Shown here: positions 9,524-20,816 of the stretch, piece by piece
How the letters are laid out: each line of letters begins with the position of its first letter
How positions within the stretch are numbered: position 1 is the first letter of the stretch
Assembly (NCBI GenBank): GCA_003278545.1
Contig: QCEF01000002.1
Coordinates: forward strand, 62,001-126,000
Length of the DNA stretch: 64,000 nucleotides
Direction: 5' to 3'
Source of the DNA: Prochlorococcus sp. AG-355-N16
GTDB taxonomy: Bacteria > Cyanobacteriota > Cyanobacteriia > PCC-6307 > Cyanobiaceae
Made by a program: the position numbers and the translations under genes
The notes under the pieces: generated by a model
Told to the model about the DNA's origin: nothing
Databases searched by the model: none
Seen by the model: the letters and a program-made list of their open reading frames with translations, nothing else

Positions 9524-9528
9524 GGTTT

Positions 9529-10122
9529 ATGAATATCCTAATAATTTTTACAAGTTATCTTTTAGGATCACTTCCAACAGGTTTTTTAATTGGAAAATAT
9601 CTCAAAAATATAGATCTAAGAACTATGGGTTCTGGATCTACAGGTGCCACAAATGTCTTAAGAAATATTGGGAAATGGCCAGCACTTTTTGTGTTTATCA
9701 TTGACGTTGGGAAAGGCCTTATTGCAGTAAAAATTGCTCAAAATTATACAGATCAAGGCTTAATTGAGGTAATAGCAGGGATATCCGCTATCTCAGGACA
9801 TATTTGGCCAATATGGCTTAAAGGTAAAGGAGGGAAAGCTGTTGCAACTGGATTAGGTATGTTTTTAGCTCTTTCTTGGAAAGTTGGACTCGCATCTCTT
9901 GGCATTTTTTTAATAGTCCTAACAAAAACTAAATTTGTTTCTTTATCTAGTATTTCAGCTGCAATCTTACTTCCTATTTTTATGTTTTTTTACCTAGGTA
10001 AATTTATGCACTCTTACTTTTTTATAAGTTTAATTGTGGCATTATTAGTAATCTGGAAACATAGAACAAATATAACAAGATTGCTTAAGGGAGAAGAATC
10101 CAAAATTAATCAGAATCAATAG
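9529..10122 (+). CDS. plsY: Acyl-phosphate:glycerol-3-phosphate acyltransferase
   Basis: 197 residues with about five membrane helices. The three PlsY loops are clear: [23 protein letters not shown] and [12 protein letters not shown]. It starts phospholipid synthesis by acylating glycerol-3-phosphate with acyl-phosphate at the plasma membrane. The 3' end overlaps convergent pyrF by 17 nt. Confidence 0.95.
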   Translation: MNILIIFTSYLLGSLPTGFLIGKYLKNIDLRTMGSGSTGATNVLRNIGKWPALFVFIIDVGKGLIAVKIAQNYTDQGLIEVIAGISAISGHIWPIWLKGKGGKAVATGLGMFLALSWKVGLASLGIFLIVLTKTKFVSLSSISAAILLPIFMFFYLGKFMHSYFFISLIVALLVIWKHRTNITRLLKGEESKINQNQ

Positions 10123-10837
10123 ATTTAAATATTTCTATTAGAGCTTTATTAGGGTCTATAGCTTTTGAAATTGATCTGCCAATGACTAATTTAGAAGCGC
10201 CATTATCTATAGCTTCATAGGGAGTCATAATTCTATTTTGATCATCTTTATTGTCAATATTTAATCTGATACCTGGTGTAATAAGTTCAAAATTATTCTT
10301 ATAATTAGATCTCAACATTTTTACCTCCCAAGGGGAACAAACACATCCATCCAATCCGGCATCAAAAGACAACTTTGCAAGTCTCAATACATTTTCTTCA
10401 ATTGAATTATTTCTATCAAGATCAGTTTGAAAATCTTTAAGAGAAAAGCTTGTTAAAACAGTTATTCCTACAACCAATGGAGGTTTTAAACTGACTGAGG
10501 TGGCTCCTTCTAAAGATGCTTTTTTTGAATCCTTAAGAGCTTTTAAACCTGCTGAAGCATGAATAGAAATTATATCAACCCCTAATTTTGAAACTTGGAA
10601 ACATGCTGCACGCATGGTATTTGGAATATCATGAAATTTTAAGTCTAAAAATATTTTTTTATTTAAACCTTTTAATATTTCAATAACCCTTGGACCTTCC
10701 CTAACAAAAAGTTCTAAACCAACTTTCACCCACTTAATATTGGGACATTTTTCCAAAAGTAATTTTGCTTGACTTACGTCTAATCCATCAATTGCCAATA
10801 TTATTTTATCCTCCGAATTAAATCTATTTTTCATCAA
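10106..10837 (-). CDS. pyrF: Orotidine 5'-phosphate decarboxylase
   Basis: 243 residues of normal length. The catalytic segment [12 protein letters not shown] holds the Asp-Lys-Asp network; the C-terminal phosphate-binding region reads KLVIGRSIS. It converts OMP to UMP, the last step of de novo pyrimidine synthesis. It lies 3 nt after tyrS on the same strand, so the two are probably co-transcribed. Confidence 0.95.
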   Translation of the reverse strand: MMKNRFNSEDKIILAIDGLDVSQAKLLLEKCPNIKWVKVGLELFVREGPRVIEILKGLNKKIFLDLKFHDIPNTMRAACFQVSKLGVDIISIHASAGLKALKDSKKASLEGATSVSLKPPLVVGITVLTSFSLKDFQTDLDRNNSIEENVLRLAKLSFDAGLDGCVCSPWEVKMLRSNYKNNFELITPGIRLNIDNKDDQNRIMTPYEAIDNGASKLVIGRSISKAIDPNKALIEIFKSIDSD

Positions 10838-10840
10838 TTT

Positions 10841-12079
10841 TCAATTTTCAAACCTCTTAATTATTTTTTTCCCAATTTGCAAAATTTTTCCTTCCAAATC
10901 ATTTTTTGAATTAAAAACTAAATCAGGATTTATTACTTTTTGACTATCAATTTTTACACCCCCACCTTTAATAGATCTTTTTGATTCACTGCTAGATTTG
11001 AAAAGTTTTAGAGCACTTAATAAATAGAAAAACTTTACTGGGAAAACTACTTCTTGTAAAGAAATCTCTGGAATTTCTCCAACTTTTTCTTTGTGTCCAA
11101 GGAATAATTTTTCACAGTTTGATTGCGCCTTTAATGCTTCTTCGGCCCCATGGAATAAAGTAGTAACATCTAAAGCCATTCTTCTCTGTAATTCACGGGG
11201 ATTTGAGTTTTCCAGAAAACTTAAATCTAATTCAGTAAGTAATTCAAAATAGGTGGGTATTATATTATCGGGTACTTTTTCTAATTTTGAATACATTGAA
11301 AGAGGATCTTCAGTTAAACCGACGGTGTTAAATTCAGATTTACTCATCTTTTTAATTCCATCTAAACCTGTCAAAATTGGCAGCAGAACACCAAATTGAG
11401 GGTCTTGTTTAAAATGCCTTTGAAGGTCTCTTCCTATTGCAATATTAAATTTCTGGTCTGTGCCACCAAGCTCAATATCTGATTGAACAACTACCGAATC
11501 GTACCCTTGTAATAGTGGATATAAGAATTCATGCAAAGCAATTGGGACTTGCGAAGTGTACCTTTTATTAAATTCCTCCTTAGCTAGCATTTGACTAACT
11601 GTTGCACTCCCCATTAAATCAATTATCGAATTAAGATTTAATCCTTTTAACCATTCACTGTTATATCTAATTTCTATTCTATCTTTTGAATCAAAATCTA
11701 AAATAGATTCATTGGCTGGCTTTCCCATCCCTAGTTGGGTTAAGTATGTTTTTGCATTATCCTTAACTTGTTTTTCCGATAACTGAACTCTTGTTTTGTT
11801 TTTTCCAGTTGGATCTCCAATCTGAGCAGTAAAATCGCCAATAATTAAAACTGCAATATGTCCATTATCTTGGAATGCCCTAAGTTTTTTAAATAATATG
11901 CTGTGCCCAAGATGAATATCGGTTCCAGTTGGATCGATGCCGAGTTTAACTCTTAATTTTTTATTATTTTTTTTCGCATGATCAATTATCTCCGAAAAGG
12001 TTTGATCTGTTCCCTTAATTGGAAAATATTCTTCTATTCCTCTTGACAGCCATGATGGCAATTTTAAATTATCTGTCAT
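10841..12079 (-). CDS. tyrS: Tyrosyl-tRNA synthetase
   Basis: 412 residues. A class I aminoacyl-tRNA synthetase with the HIGH motif as HLGHS (H56) and the KMSKS motif at K244-S248. The C-terminal 70 residues ([20 protein letters not shown]) are the S4-like RNA-binding domain. The start [20 protein letters not shown] is well placed 19 nt after the DUF1825 gene. Confidence 0.96.
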   Translation of the reverse strand: MTDNLKLPSWLSRGIEEYFPIKGTDQTFSEIIDHAKKNNKKLRVKLGIDPTGTDIHLGHSILFKKLRAFQDNGHIAVLIIGDFTAQIGDPTGKNKTRVQLSEKQVKDNAKTYLTQLGMGKPANESILDFDSKDRIEIRYNSEWLKGLNLNSIIDLMGSATVSQMLAKEEFNKRYTSQVPIALHEFLYPLLQGYDSVVVQSDIELGGTDQKFNIAIGRDLQRHFKQDPQFGVLLPILTGLDGIKKMSKSEFNTVGLTEDPLSMYSKLEKVPDNIIPTYFELLTELDLSFLENSNPRELQRRMALDVTTLFHGAEEALKAQSNCEKLFLGHKEKVGEIPEISLQEVVFPVKFFYLLSALKLFKSSSESKRSIKGGGVKIDSQKVINPDLVFNSKNDLEGKILQIGKKIIKRFEN

Positions 12080-12098
12080 GAAGCTTTAACCGTTAACT

Positions 12099-12422
12099 TT
12101 AAGAAGTTTTATCAAGTTCATCCTTCATTCTTATTAAGGTTTTATTCATTTGATCGAACATTTGATCAGGAGTAATCCCAAATTGACTTAACTGTGTCTT
12201 TAATTGTTCTACTGTCATTTTTGCTTGAAAATCTTCAGACAATTCAAATCTCTTCATAAAAACCTTATAACGATCCATAAGAGATTCCATTTTTTTTATA
12301 AACATTTTTTTCCCTTCTCTATCAAATTTTCCATAATCAGAGCCAAGTTTCATAAGTTCTTGGTAATCTGTAAAAAGCTTTTTAGCTTCTTCTTGAACGA
12401 TGTCTGACTCAAAGAATCCCAT
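12099..12422 (-). CDS. DUF1825 family protein
   Basis: 107 residues from ATG 12422 (MGFFESDIVQEEAKKLF), preferred over an upstream frame start at 12455 that adds unconserved residues. It is all-helical and charged, with repeated Met-Lys motifs near FIKKMESLMDRYKVFMKRF. DUF1825 is conserved across cyanobacteria with no known function. Probable operon tyrS-pyrF downstream. Confidence 0.82.
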   Translation of the reverse strand: MGFFESDIVQEEAKKLFTDYQELMKLGSDYGKFDREGKKMFIKKMESLMDRYKVFMKRFELSEDFQAKMTVEQLKTQLSQFGITPDQMFDQMNKTLIRMKDELDKTS

Positions 12423-12572
12423 TTCTATTTTTTTACTTCGCAGATTAAGGCTCAATTACAAGATAACAAGAATCTTTTAAATTGATTAGAAGATTAATAA
12501 ATTTTAGTTTATAAATATTTCTTTGATTTATATTTTTTCAGAATTAAATTTAGTAGACATCTTTCACAAATA

Positions 12573-13184
12573 TTGGAAAAATTTAACGTAAATAATATTT
12601 CAAACCAAAATAGACAATTCGAATTATTTGGTTCAAATGTAAATACATCGATTAATTTTCAACACTCAAATAATCTTAAAATCAAAGGCGAAATCCTAAC
12701 TGAATGGAGGGATAGAATATATAATCACCAATTCAAAATTTCAAAAGATACTCACAATAAAACTTTGCACCAAACAAGTCTTCTTATAAATACAATTTCC
12801 GATGAAAGAAAAATTGATCCGTTTTCCTTGCAGCCATTATCATTGAACTTTTGGAGAACCAATCAATATATACACAATGGGCCAGCAATGTATTTTGTAA
12901 TTGACTCGATGGAGAGTTCTAAAATAATCCTTTATATAGGAGAAACAAATTCAGCAAATAAAAGATGGAAGGGAGATCATGACTGTAAAAATTACCTCAT
13001 GAACTATAAAGAAGCCCTAGCTCATAACAAACTCTCAAGTCACCAAGATATTCGTTTCTTCTTAGATGTACCTAAAGAAGTAAAATTAAGACGTAAATTA
13101 GAACAGCAACTGATATATTTATGGTTACCACCTTTTAATAAAGAAACTCGAGATAGGTGGGCGACTACTTTCACAAACAATTAA
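12573..13184 (+). CDS. GIY-YIG nuclease-like protein
   Basis: 203 residues, TTG start. The central core reads AMYFVIDS, then IILYIGETNSANKRW (GIY-YIG-like beta strand, then R), with a later KLRRKLEQQLIYLWLPPFNKE carrying Glu and Asn near the end, matching the GIY-YIG nuclease layout. The N-terminal 90 residues are specific. Canonical catalytic Tyr, Arg and Glu appear present, but activity is inferred only. It precedes pepA by 24 nt. Confidence 0.65.
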   Translation: MEKFNVNNISNQNRQFELFGSNVNTSINFQHSNNLKIKGEILTEWRDRIYNHQFKISKDTHNKTLHQTSLLINTISDERKIDPFSLQPLSLNFWRTNQYIHNGPAMYFVIDSMESSKIILYIGETNSANKRWKGDHDCKNYLMNYKEALAHNKLSSHQDIRFFLDVPKEVKLRRKLEQQLIYLWLPPFNKETRDRWATTFTNN

Positions 13185-13208
13185 AAGTTAATTAAATCCA
13201 TTTTACAA

Positions 13209-14681
13209 ATGCAATTTTCCACATTCCAAAAAAATCTAGATAACTGGCAAGGTGCTTCACTAATTTTTGGAGTTTTAGAGGAAGAAATTGCAGCCCAACT
13301 TGAAAACATAAAATTTGTTATTGATCCAAAATTATTACTAAAAAAAGTTACTCAAAAAAAATTTAAAGGAGAAAAAGGAAAAACTTTAAGCTTTGAATTT
13401 TTAGATCAAAAATTAGAAACTTTATTCATAGTTGGTCTTGGCAAATCAAAAGACCTAAATAAAAATGATATAGAAAACTCTATAGGAAATCTAGTTAGGA
13501 AAACTGTTGATAAAAATGAAAAAATGAGCATCTTGCTTCCTTGGGAATTTATAAATTCACAACTAGAAATAAATCAACTAGCAGAGTCAGTCAGATTATC
13601 TGCCTATAAAGACAATAGATTCAATAAGAAAAAAGATGAAAAGAAAGTTCTTAAAGAAATAGAGTTTTTGAATTTGAAAAAATTTGAAAATATTAGCTTT
13701 GAAGAGACAGCACAAATATGTGAAGGTGTAGAACTGGCAAGAAGACTTGTAGCCGCCCCTCCAAATAGCCTTACTCCTCAGGAAATGGCTATACAAGCTT
13801 CTCAAATAGCTAAAGATCATGGCTTGGGAGTACAAATTTTAGAGGCAAAAGATTGTGAAGATTTAGGGATGGGTGCATATTTAGCTGTAGCAAAAGGGTC
13901 TGATCTTGATCCTAAATTTATACATCTTACTTTAAAGTCAGAGGGGCCTATAAAAGAAAAGATTGCGCTTGTTGGGAAGGGTTTAACCTTTGATTCGGGA
14001 GGATACAATCTGAAAGTGGGAGCCTCTCAAATTGAAATGATGAAATATGATATGGGCGGAAGCGCTGCAGTTTTAGGAGCAGCAAAAGCACTTGGAGCAA
14101 TAAAACCAAAGGGATTAGAAATTCATTTTATTGTGGCATCTTGCGAAAACATGATAAATGGATCTGCAGTACATCCTGGGGATGTAGTTAAAGCATCTAA
14201 TGGTAAGACAATTGAAATAAATAACACTGATGCAGAGGGTAGACTCACACTAGCGGATGCTTTAACTTACGCATCAAATTTAAAACCGGATTCAATAATA
14301 GATCTCGCCACTTTAACAGGAGCTATTGTTGTTGCATTAGGGAATGATGTAGCTGGATTCTGGAGCAATAATGATGATCTAGCAAATGACCTAAAAGCTG
14401 CATCAGCCCAGTCTGGAGAAGAATTATGGCAAATGCCTTTACAAAAATCTTATAAAGAAGGTTTAAAGTCTCATATAGCTGACATGAAAAATACAGGTCC
14501 TAGAGCAGGTGGGTCAATAACTGCTGCTTTGTTTTTAGAGGAATTCTTTGATAAAGAGATTAAATGGGCTCATATTGATATTGCTGGGACTTGTTGGACT
14601 GATAAGAATAAGGGAATAAACCCATCAGGTGCAACCGGTTTTGGAGTTAAAACTCTCGTTCAATGGATTAAAAATAAATAA
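13209..14681 (+). CDS. pepA: Leucyl aminopeptidase (M17)
   Basis: 490 residues. The catalytic C-terminal domain has [11 protein letters not shown] (K257, D262) and the signature NTDAEGRL (N339-L346), the dizinc-binding motif of M17 peptidases. The N-terminal domain is the usual regulatory alpha/beta part. It cleaves N-terminal residues from peptides in the cytoplasm. Start ATG follows the GIY-YIG gene closely. Confidence 0.95.
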   Translation: MQFSTFQKNLDNWQGASLIFGVLEEEIAAQLENIKFVIDPKLLLKKVTQKKFKGEKGKTLSFEFLDQKLETLFIVGLGKSKDLNKNDIENSIGNLVRKTVDKNEKMSILLPWEFINSQLEINQLAESVRLSAYKDNRFNKKKDEKKVLKEIEFLNLKKFENISFEETAQICEGVELARRLVAAPPNSLTPQEMAIQASQIAKDHGLGVQILEAKDCEDLGMGAYLAVAKGSDLDPKFIHLTLKSEGPIKEKIALVGKGLTFDSGGYNLKVGASQIEMMKYDMGGSAAVLGAAKALGAIKPKGLEIHFIVASCENMINGSAVHPGDVVKASNGKTIEINNTDAEGRLTLADALTYASNLKPDSIIDLATLTGAIVVALGNDVAGFWSNNDDLANDLKAASAQSGEELWQMPLQKSYKEGLKSHIADMKNTGPRAGGSITAALFLEEFFDKEIKWAHIDIAGTCWTDKNKGINPSGATGFGVKTLVQWIKNK

Positions 14682-14693
14682 CTATATTTAAAA

Positions 14694-15296
14694 TCATTCA
14701 TCCCAAAGATTTATTGATCTAGAGTTATCACCCCATAATTTATCCAACCTCTGATCTCTCCCACATGAGAATCTATAGAACTTATATTTTAATTCATTTC
14801 TATCAGCAAAATCCTGATGATATTCTTCAGCCAACCAAAATTTACCTTTTGATTTTAGTTCTACAGATATTTTTTCTAATGGCACTCGCAATTCATTAGA
14901 GGCTGAAAGAATTGCATTTTTTGCATTACTTTCCTCAGTTTCATCTTTAAAAAAGATCACTGGCCTATAAGAATCTCCACGATCACAAAATTGACCCTTG
15001 CCGTCTAGAGGATCAATATTTCTCAAATAGAGCCTAAGTATCTCGGGTAAAGTTACCAATTTGGAATCATAGTCCACCAAAACTACTTCCTGATGTCCTT
15101 CATGATTTTCGTAAGTCGGATTTTGCAAATCTCCACCTGAATAGCCACTCTGTACAAAATTTATCCCCTTTAATGATTCTAAATCATGTTCTAAACACCA
15201 AAAACAACCTCCTGCAAGAATCAATTCCTCTGCAAAAGCGTTTACAGGATTAATAAATATTGAGAGAGCAATTATTAGAGGTAAGAAATATTTCAT
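14694..15296 (-). CDS. msrA: Peptide methionine sulfoxide reductase A, exported
   Basis: 200 residues. An N-terminal signal peptide (about 1-21, LIIALSIFINPVNAFA) precedes the MsrA core, whose active site is GGCFWCLEHD with nucleophilic Cys in GCFW. Later YSGGDLQNPTYENH and EEYHQDF are family motifs, and a further Cys (FSCGRDQ) may act as recycling cysteine. The signal indicates repair of oxidised methionine in periplasm or lumen. It follows lpxB by 16 nt. Confidence 0.92.
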   Translation of the reverse strand: MKYFLPLIIALSIFINPVNAFAEELILAGGCFWCLEHDLESLKGINFVQSGYSGGDLQNPTYENHEGHQEVVLVDYDSKLVTLPEILRLYLRNIDPLDGKGQFCDRGDSYRPVIFFKDETEESNAKNAILSASNELRVPLEKISVELKSKGKFWLAEEYHQDFADRNELKYKFYRFSCGRDQRLDKLWGDNSRSINLWDE

Positions 15297-15312
15297 TTTT
15301 TTATTATAAAGT

Positions 15313-16491
15313 TCAAATAATAGAATTAATAATCTCCTTAGCAGCTCTCTGGACCACTCCCTCTTCTCCTAATTCTTTTTTTAGAAAAGCATAACCTTTT
15401 TTAATTTTTATTTTTTCTGACTTTCCATCAAGAATCCTACAAGATTTGTAAAAAATTTTCTTTTCGTCAAAATCTCTCTGCACAAATTCAGGGATTATTA
15501 ATTTATTAACTAACAAATTTACAGGAGAAATAAATTTTACTTTAAAATTAAGAATTTTTTTTGCAATAAAAGCAGTTACCCTACTTACTCTATAACCAAC
15601 AATCTGTGGGATTCCATATAAAGCTAATTCCATATTAACTGTCCCAGATTTACAAAGAGCAATCTTAGTGAGGGAATAAATATAAGGCTTTAATTTTGTA
15701 CAATCTTTTTGAGAAACAACAAGTCCTTTAACTTGATATTTTCTAAATGCTTTTTTGAATATTTCATCAAAAGCCATTCGACAGGAGGGAATATAGACAA
15801 CCAAACTTGGATATTTTTGTTGTAATTTTTTAGCCGCCAGCATAAAAGTAGGTAATAAATATCGCAATTCTTGAGGTCTTGATGCAGGCATTAAAAGTAG
15901 AATATTTTGATCTGGGCGCAGGCTTAGAATAGTTCGAGCATCTTTCTTTAGCGGAAGTTTTTTTGTGAAATCAATCATTGGATGCCCAACCCACAAAACA
16001 TTTCCACCTCTCTTTTTATAAAATGCTGCTTCTTTCTTAAAAATCGCGAATATTTTATCAGAAAAATTTATTAAATTTGTTGTACTATTATTTCCAACCC
16101 TCCAAGCCCATTCTTGAGGTGCAATATAGTAAAAAATTGGAATTTTAGTCTTCGATTTTTTTAATTTTGTTCCAATTTTTATATTTGGACCCATATAGTC
16201 AATCAAAATTAAGCAATCTGGAGGATATTTTTTTAATAATTTATAAAATCTTCTTTGAATTATTAATGTTGGAATAATAAGAGGTAAAGCCTCCCAAATT
16301 CCTATTGCACTAATTGATGTAGTATCTTGAAGAATTTTTACACCTTCTTTCCTCATCCTTTCCCCGCCTAATCCGGAAATTTCTAAATCTATAGATTTTT
16401 TTTTAGCTTCATCTAATAATGCTTTTGATAACAAACTTCCGTGCAAATCTCCAGAGACTTCTCCAGTACTTATAAAGATCTTTTTGTTCAT
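15313..16491 (-). CDS. lpxB: Lipid-A-disaccharide synthase
   Basis: 392 residues, GT19 family. The N-terminal FISTGEVSGDLHGSLL and the C-terminal ALCKSGTVNMELALYGIPQI are typical LpxB motifs. It joins UDP-2,3-diacylglucosamine and lipid X to give the lipid A disaccharide. The start overlaps the lpxA stop by 4 nt, so the genes are coupled. Confidence 0.95.
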   Translation of the reverse strand: MNKKIFISTGEVSGDLHGSLLSKALLDEAKKKSIDLEISGLGGERMRKEGVKILQDTTSISAIGIWEALPLIIPTLIIQRRFYKLLKKYPPDCLILIDYMGPNIKIGTKLKKSKTKIPIFYYIAPQEWAWRVGNNSTTNLINFSDKIFAIFKKEAAFYKKRGGNVLWVGHPMIDFTKKLPLKKDARTILSLRPDQNILLLMPASRPQELRYLLPTFMLAAKKLQQKYPSLVVYIPSCRMAFDEIFKKAFRKYQVKGLVVSQKDCTKLKPYIYSLTKIALCKSGTVNMELALYGIPQIVGYRVSRVTAFIAKKILNFKVKFISPVNLLVNKLIIPEFVQRDFDEKKIFYKSCRILDGKSEKIKIKKGYAFLKKELGEEGVVQRAAKEIINSII

Positions 16492-17342
16492 ACATTCAAT
16501 ACAGGCATTGGTCCCCTTCTTTCTCTAGATATTGATTCTTTTAAAAAACTACATAATCTTGAAGATGAAATATCTAATTCCTCTTTCATTATTTTTTCTA
16601 AAGAATTTGAAATCGCATCATTAGATTTAAAAAGTAGATTCCAAGTACTTTGAAGTAATTTTACGTCAAAATCTTTATTTTCCATTAAACCACTTCTCTT
16701 AATTCCAATCCTATTTAAACCTCTTAATCTTCCGGGATGCCCTTCAGCCAAGCAGAAAGGAGGTACATCTCTATCTACTCTAGTCATCCCTCCAATCATT
16801 GCTAAATATCCAATATGTACAAACTGATGAATACCTAAACAACCGCCAATAATAGCTTTATCTTCAATCTTCACATGGCCTGCAACTTGAACACTATTTG
16901 ATAAAACTATCCTATTACCAAGTTCACAATTATGGCCGATATGAGTGTAAGCCATCAACAAATTATTATTTCCAATAATTGTTTTTTCGCCTTCATCAGT
17001 TGCCTTATTAATAGTTACACATTCTCTGAAAGTATTATTATCTCCAATAATTACTTCAGTATGGGCCCCTTTATATTTAAGGTCCTGGGGATCAAGACCT
17101 ATAAAAACACTTGGGAAAACTTTATTGTTAATACCAATTTGAGTTTTTCCTGAAATAACAGCATTCGGGCCTATTTCTGTTCCTTTCCCGATAGTCACAT
17201 CAGGACCGATAATAGCTCCTTGAGAGACAATAACCCCATCATGTAATTCAGCACTTGGATCAACAAAAGCATTTGGGTGCACTTTTACGCCACTAAATCT
17301 TGAGTTAAATTCGTTATTTTTATGATCCATATCCCTAGTCAA
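16488..17342 (-). CDS. lpxA: UDP-N-acetylglucosamine acyltransferase
   Basis: 284 residues. A left-handed beta-helix of hexapeptide repeats ([34 protein letters not shown]) contains the catalytic His in HIGHNC. The family segment [12 protein letters not shown] follows, then a C-terminal helical cap. It performs the first step of lipid A synthesis. It overlaps fabZ by 8 nt and lpxB by 4 nt. Confidence 0.96.
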   Translation of the reverse strand: MTRDMDHKNNEFNSRFSGVKVHPNAFVDPSAELHDGVIVSQGAIIGPDVTIGKGTEIGPNAVISGKTQIGINNKVFPSVFIGLDPQDLKYKGAHTEVIIGDNNTFRECVTINKATDEGEKTIIGNNNLLMAYTHIGHNCELGNRIVLSNSVQVAGHVKIEDKAIIGGCLGIHQFVHIGYLAMIGGMTRVDRDVPPFCLAEGHPGRLRGLNRIGIKRSGLMENKDFDVKLLQSTWNLLFKSNDAISNSLEKIMKEELDISSSRLCSFLKESISRERRGPMPVLNV

Positions 17343-17793
17343 CTAATGAAAACATTAATTCTCCAGCACAAACCAACTTCCCATCAACGTGCGCCTCACC
17401 TTTAACCTTCCCAAATCTTTGTCTTTTAATAGACAATAACTCACAAGAAATTATCAATTGATCTCCTGGCACAACTGGTTTTCTGAATTTAACGTTATTG
17501 ATCCCAGCAAAGACGAAAAGTCCTTTAGGAAGATCAGGCATTTGCGTTACAATTATTCCACCAACTTGAGCCATTGATTCAACAATAAGAACCCCAGGCA
17601 TCAAGGGTCTCTCAGGAAAATGTCCCTGAAATTGAGGCTCATTTATAGTTACATTTTTTACTGCAACTGCTTTCTCTCCAGGAATGTGCTCTATGACTTT
17701 GTCCACAAGTGCGAAAGGATATCTGTGAGGTAACAAACCTAGTATGTGCTCAGAGGAAAGTTGATTATTTTCACTGGATAATTTCTTTTCCAA
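17335..17793 (-). CDS. fabZ: (3R)-hydroxyacyl-ACP dehydratase
   Basis: 152 residues. The hot-dog fold signature [14 protein letters not shown] carries the catalytic His, and [20 protein letters not shown] carries the catalytic Glu. It dehydrates hydroxyacyl-ACP in fatty acid synthesis and competes with LpxA for the same pool, which explains its place between lpxC and lpxA. Confidence 0.96.
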   Translation of the reverse strand: MEKKLSSENNQLSSEHILGLLPHRYPFALVDKVIEHIPGEKAVAVKNVTINEPQFQGHFPERPLMPGVLIVESMAQVGGIIVTQMPDLPKGLFVFAGINNVKFRKPVVPGDQLIISCELLSIKRQRFGKVKGEAHVDGKLVCAGELMFSLVD

Positions 17794-17810
17794 AACAATT
17801 AAAGATAAAG

Positions 17811-18647
17811 TTAATTTTTTAGCGATGAGGCCAATAAAGCATTTAAAGAATGTGATCCTTTATAGACTAAAATTTGAGCCTTAGGTAACCCTACCAAAGC
17901 TAAGTCCCCAATTAGGTCTAAAATTTTATGTCTTATTGGTTCATTATCAAATCTTAATGGTGGATTAACCCATTTATCACCGTCACAAACAAGGGCATTT
18001 TCCAAACTTCCACCTTTTATTAATCCAAGTTCACTTAACTCTTGAAATTGATCTTTAAAACCAAATGTTCTAGCAGGAGCAATCATTTCAACAAAATTTT
18101 TTGGATTTAAGTCAATCACAAAAGTTTGATTTCCAATTGCTTTATAGGCAAAATTTATTGTGGATATGATTGTAGTTTTTTTAGAAGGTGTTGCTGCTAT
18201 TACTGAGCCTTCTTTATTTAAAATTATTGATTTATTAATCTCTTGAAAGAAATTATATGGTCTAGGTGCTTTTTTTATACCTACTTCTTCAAAATCTTTA
18301 ACCCACTGGATTGCTGATCCATCTAAAAGTGGAATTTCTTTCCCATCAACCTCAATATGAATATAACTTAACCCACACCCAGCCATTGATGATAGTAAAT
18401 GCTCAATAGTATATAAATTTCGCCCTCCCAATTTAACTGCCGTACAAAGCATGGTATTTCCAATTAAATCCTGAGTTAACTTAAAAATCTCGCCAGGTTT
18501 ATCCTTGAAAGAGACATAATATCCTTCTTTTTCATAAGGAGAAATTGTAACTCTTGTTTTTTCTCCACTATGAAGGCCTATACCTTCTCTGGAGATAACA
18601 CCAGCCAAGGTATAGCAAAAATCATAATTAGTAGGCCAAGAAAACAC
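17811..18647 (-). CDS. lpxC: UDP-3-O-acyl-GlcNAc deacetylase
   Basis: 278 residues, slightly shorter than the E. coli enzyme. Zinc and active-site residues are visible: [11 protein letters not shown] (first zinc His), [15 protein letters not shown] (zinc His and Asp) and GSHSLNALL (catalytic His). The first committed step of lipid A synthesis. Its start abuts the bamA stop, so translation is probably coupled. Confidence 0.95.
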   Translation of the reverse strand: MFSWPTNYDFCYTLAGVISREGIGLHSGEKTRVTISPYEKEGYYVSFKDKPGEIFKLTQDLIGNTMLCTAVKLGGRNLYTIEHLLSSMAGCGLSYIHIEVDGKEIPLLDGSAIQWVKDFEEVGIKKAPRPYNFFQEINKSIILNKEGSVIAATPSKKTTIISTINFAYKAIGNQTFVIDLNPKNFVEMIAPARTFGFKDQFQELSELGLIKGGSLENALVCDGDKWVNPPLRFDNEPIRHKILDLIGDLALVGLPKAQILVYKGSHSLNALLASSLKN

Positions 18648-20780
18648 TTAAAACTTCCATCCAACTCCAAGTGTATATCTCCAATCTCCACTTAGGTCCT
18701 TACTAGCGACATCTAATCTTAATGGCCCAATTGGCGTTTTTACTCCAACCCCTCCTCCAAGCGAATAACCAGAACCAGATTTCTGTAATAATTTGCCTGG
18801 TTTCCCTGGAACATCATTTTGAGATCCTAAGTCACTTCCTGCATCAACAAATAAAGCTCCTGATATCATTCTCCAAACAGGAAATCTATATTCTGCAGTA
18901 CCTTCAACAAAACTTTTACTTACAGCTAAATCACATGATCCCCACCCTCTAACTGATGATGTTCCTCCCATACAAAATGATTCATAAGGAGGCAGTTCCC
19001 CAAGAATAGTTCCAGCCTTAAATTGAAAACCAATAGCTTGAGGACAATCTTCACTAGTAGCTTTACTAGATTTACATGCTTTGGTTAAATTGATCAGTTT
19101 TGTGGGTATAAAATAAGAATATAATGCTCTCATTCTATTAAAAGTTGGAGAATTTTTTCCCATTGAAACAAATTGTTCACTACCAAAAGTAAATTTATTT
19201 CCTGCAGTTGGGTTAATGGAACTGTTCAAATTATTTCTAGAAGTACTCGCGATAACACTCACTAATATATTTTCTTCAGGGCATGAACCATCATTTGGAG
19301 TAAATCCAATACAGATAATATCATTTATATTTCCTGTTGTTGGAGTCTTATCACCATAAGGTTTTTTATTACCATCACCATCAATCATCTTTACTTTCTT
19401 AAAGTTCATTCCTGCATGAACTCTCCATTTAGCGACCTTAAATGGATCTCCACCATTCAATGGCCTTGAGAAAGAAAATCCACCTCCTGTTTTTTCTAAA
19501 ACTATTGACGAAAAAGTATCAGAGGTTGAAGTACTTGTATCATCTACTGCGTATATGCGCCCATTATTTTTACTTTTAAATTCTTGTGGATAATCTCTGC
19601 TTAAAAAAAGATTTGTTCTAAAAGATGTTTTATGTTTATCTCCTTTAATCCATGGATCAGATAATGAAAAATTATAGGTGGTTGAATATTCTCCAAAATT
19701 TAGATTCAAATTTGTAGACCATGCTCTTCCAAGAGTATTTGTTTCCTGCAAACCAATTGAGGCGAAGATACCTGAACCATTGCTATATCCTAGACCACCG
19801 GTCAATGATCCTGTTTTTTGTTCGCTCAAGTCTAAAAAAATTATGACTTGACCAGGATTTAAATTGTCAGGACCAAGAGAAACTTTTACATCATCAAATA
19901 ATGATGTGGAATATAGTCTACCGATATCAGCTTCTAAAATTTTTCTATTAAAAATGGTGCCAGGTTGTGTTTTTAATTCTCTCTTTATGACCCAATCTTT
20001 TGTTTTCCCTTTTCTAGGTTTTTCATCAATAACAAATTCACCATCAGAATCGGAGAATCTTATTTTTACGTCAGATATAATACCCTCAGAAACTTCTAGT
20101 GTTACTACTCCGTTTTCAGAGATTCTATCGGGGCCACTAATTCTAACTAAAGAATAACCCTCTTTTTCATAACGTTTTTTTATTATTTCTATCTTATTTT
20201 GAAATTCATTTAAGTTCAGAGTTGTCCCATAAAAATTATTAAAAATATCATCTATATATTTATTAGAGATTATAGAGTTTTTTGGTTTAAGTTCAACTTT
20301 TTTCAAAATTGGATTAGGCACTACATTTACTATTAGCCTCACACCTAGTGGCCCATCTTGAGATTTTATTTTAACTCCTGAAAACCAACCACTAGCATAA
20401 ATTGCGTTGAGGTCTTGATTTAAAATTCGATTATCAACAATACTTCCAGGCTTTATGCTCATAGAATCATATGCAGCTAATTCAAGTTTTCTACCCTCAG
20501 GATGATTTTCCCAACCTTCGATAATTATTTCTGAGATAACAACACTTTCTTCATTAATTTCATTATTATTTTCAGCAAGAAGAAATTCCTTCTCTTTTTT
20601 GAAATCATTAACTTGAAAAAAAACATTATTAATGTTTGCTATTTCTAAGTTTTTTATTGATTGATCAAATTCACTTGGCAAATACTTAGCAGCCAGTTCT
20701 GAATTATTTGATATTAAAATCAATGGAGTGCAGGCAACATTTGTGAAAACCTTTCCAAATTTTAAAAAATGTTTTTGCAT
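18648..20780 (-). CDS. bamA: BamA/Omp85 outer-membrane assembly protein
   Basis: 710 residues. An N-terminal hydrophobic segment (about 14-30) serves as signal. About three POTRA domains follow (roughly 80-330), then a 16-strand beta-barrel with TGGLGYSNGSG, the MGGTSSVRGWG lid-lock-type motif (VRGW) and a C-terminal aromatic signal ending GVGWKF. It inserts beta-barrel proteins into the outer membrane. Its place in front of lpxC links protein and lipid assembly of the outer membrane. Confidence 0.93.
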   Translation of the reverse strand: MQKHFLKFGKVFTNVACTPLILISNNSELAAKYLPSEFDQSIKNLEIANINNVFFQVNDFKKEKEFLLAENNNEINEESVVISEIIIEGWENHPEGRKLELAAYDSMSIKPGSIVDNRILNQDLNAIYASGWFSGVKIKSQDGPLGVRLIVNVVPNPILKKVELKPKNSIISNKYIDDIFNNFYGTTLNLNEFQNKIEIIKKRYEKEGYSLVRISGPDRISENGVVTLEVSEGIISDVKIRFSDSDGEFVIDEKPRKGKTKDWVIKRELKTQPGTIFNRKILEADIGRLYSTSLFDDVKVSLGPDNLNPGQVIIFLDLSEQKTGSLTGGLGYSNGSGIFASIGLQETNTLGRAWSTNLNLNFGEYSTTYNFSLSDPWIKGDKHKTSFRTNLFLSRDYPQEFKSKNNGRIYAVDDTSTSTSDTFSSIVLEKTGGGFSFSRPLNGGDPFKVAKWRVHAGMNFKKVKMIDGDGNKKPYGDKTPTTGNINDIICIGFTPNDGSCPEENILVSVIASTSRNNLNSSINPTAGNKFTFGSEQFVSMGKNSPTFNRMRALYSYFIPTKLINLTKACKSSKATSEDCPQAIGFQFKAGTILGELPPYESFCMGGTSSVRGWGSCDLAVSKSFVEGTAEYRFPVWRMISGALFVDAGSDLGSQNDVPGKPGKLLQKSGSGYSLGGGVGVKTPIGPLRLDVASKDLSGDWRYTLGVGWKF

Positions 20781-20816
20781 AGTATTTTTGATTAAGATTA
20801 ATAAGTCATTTTTTAT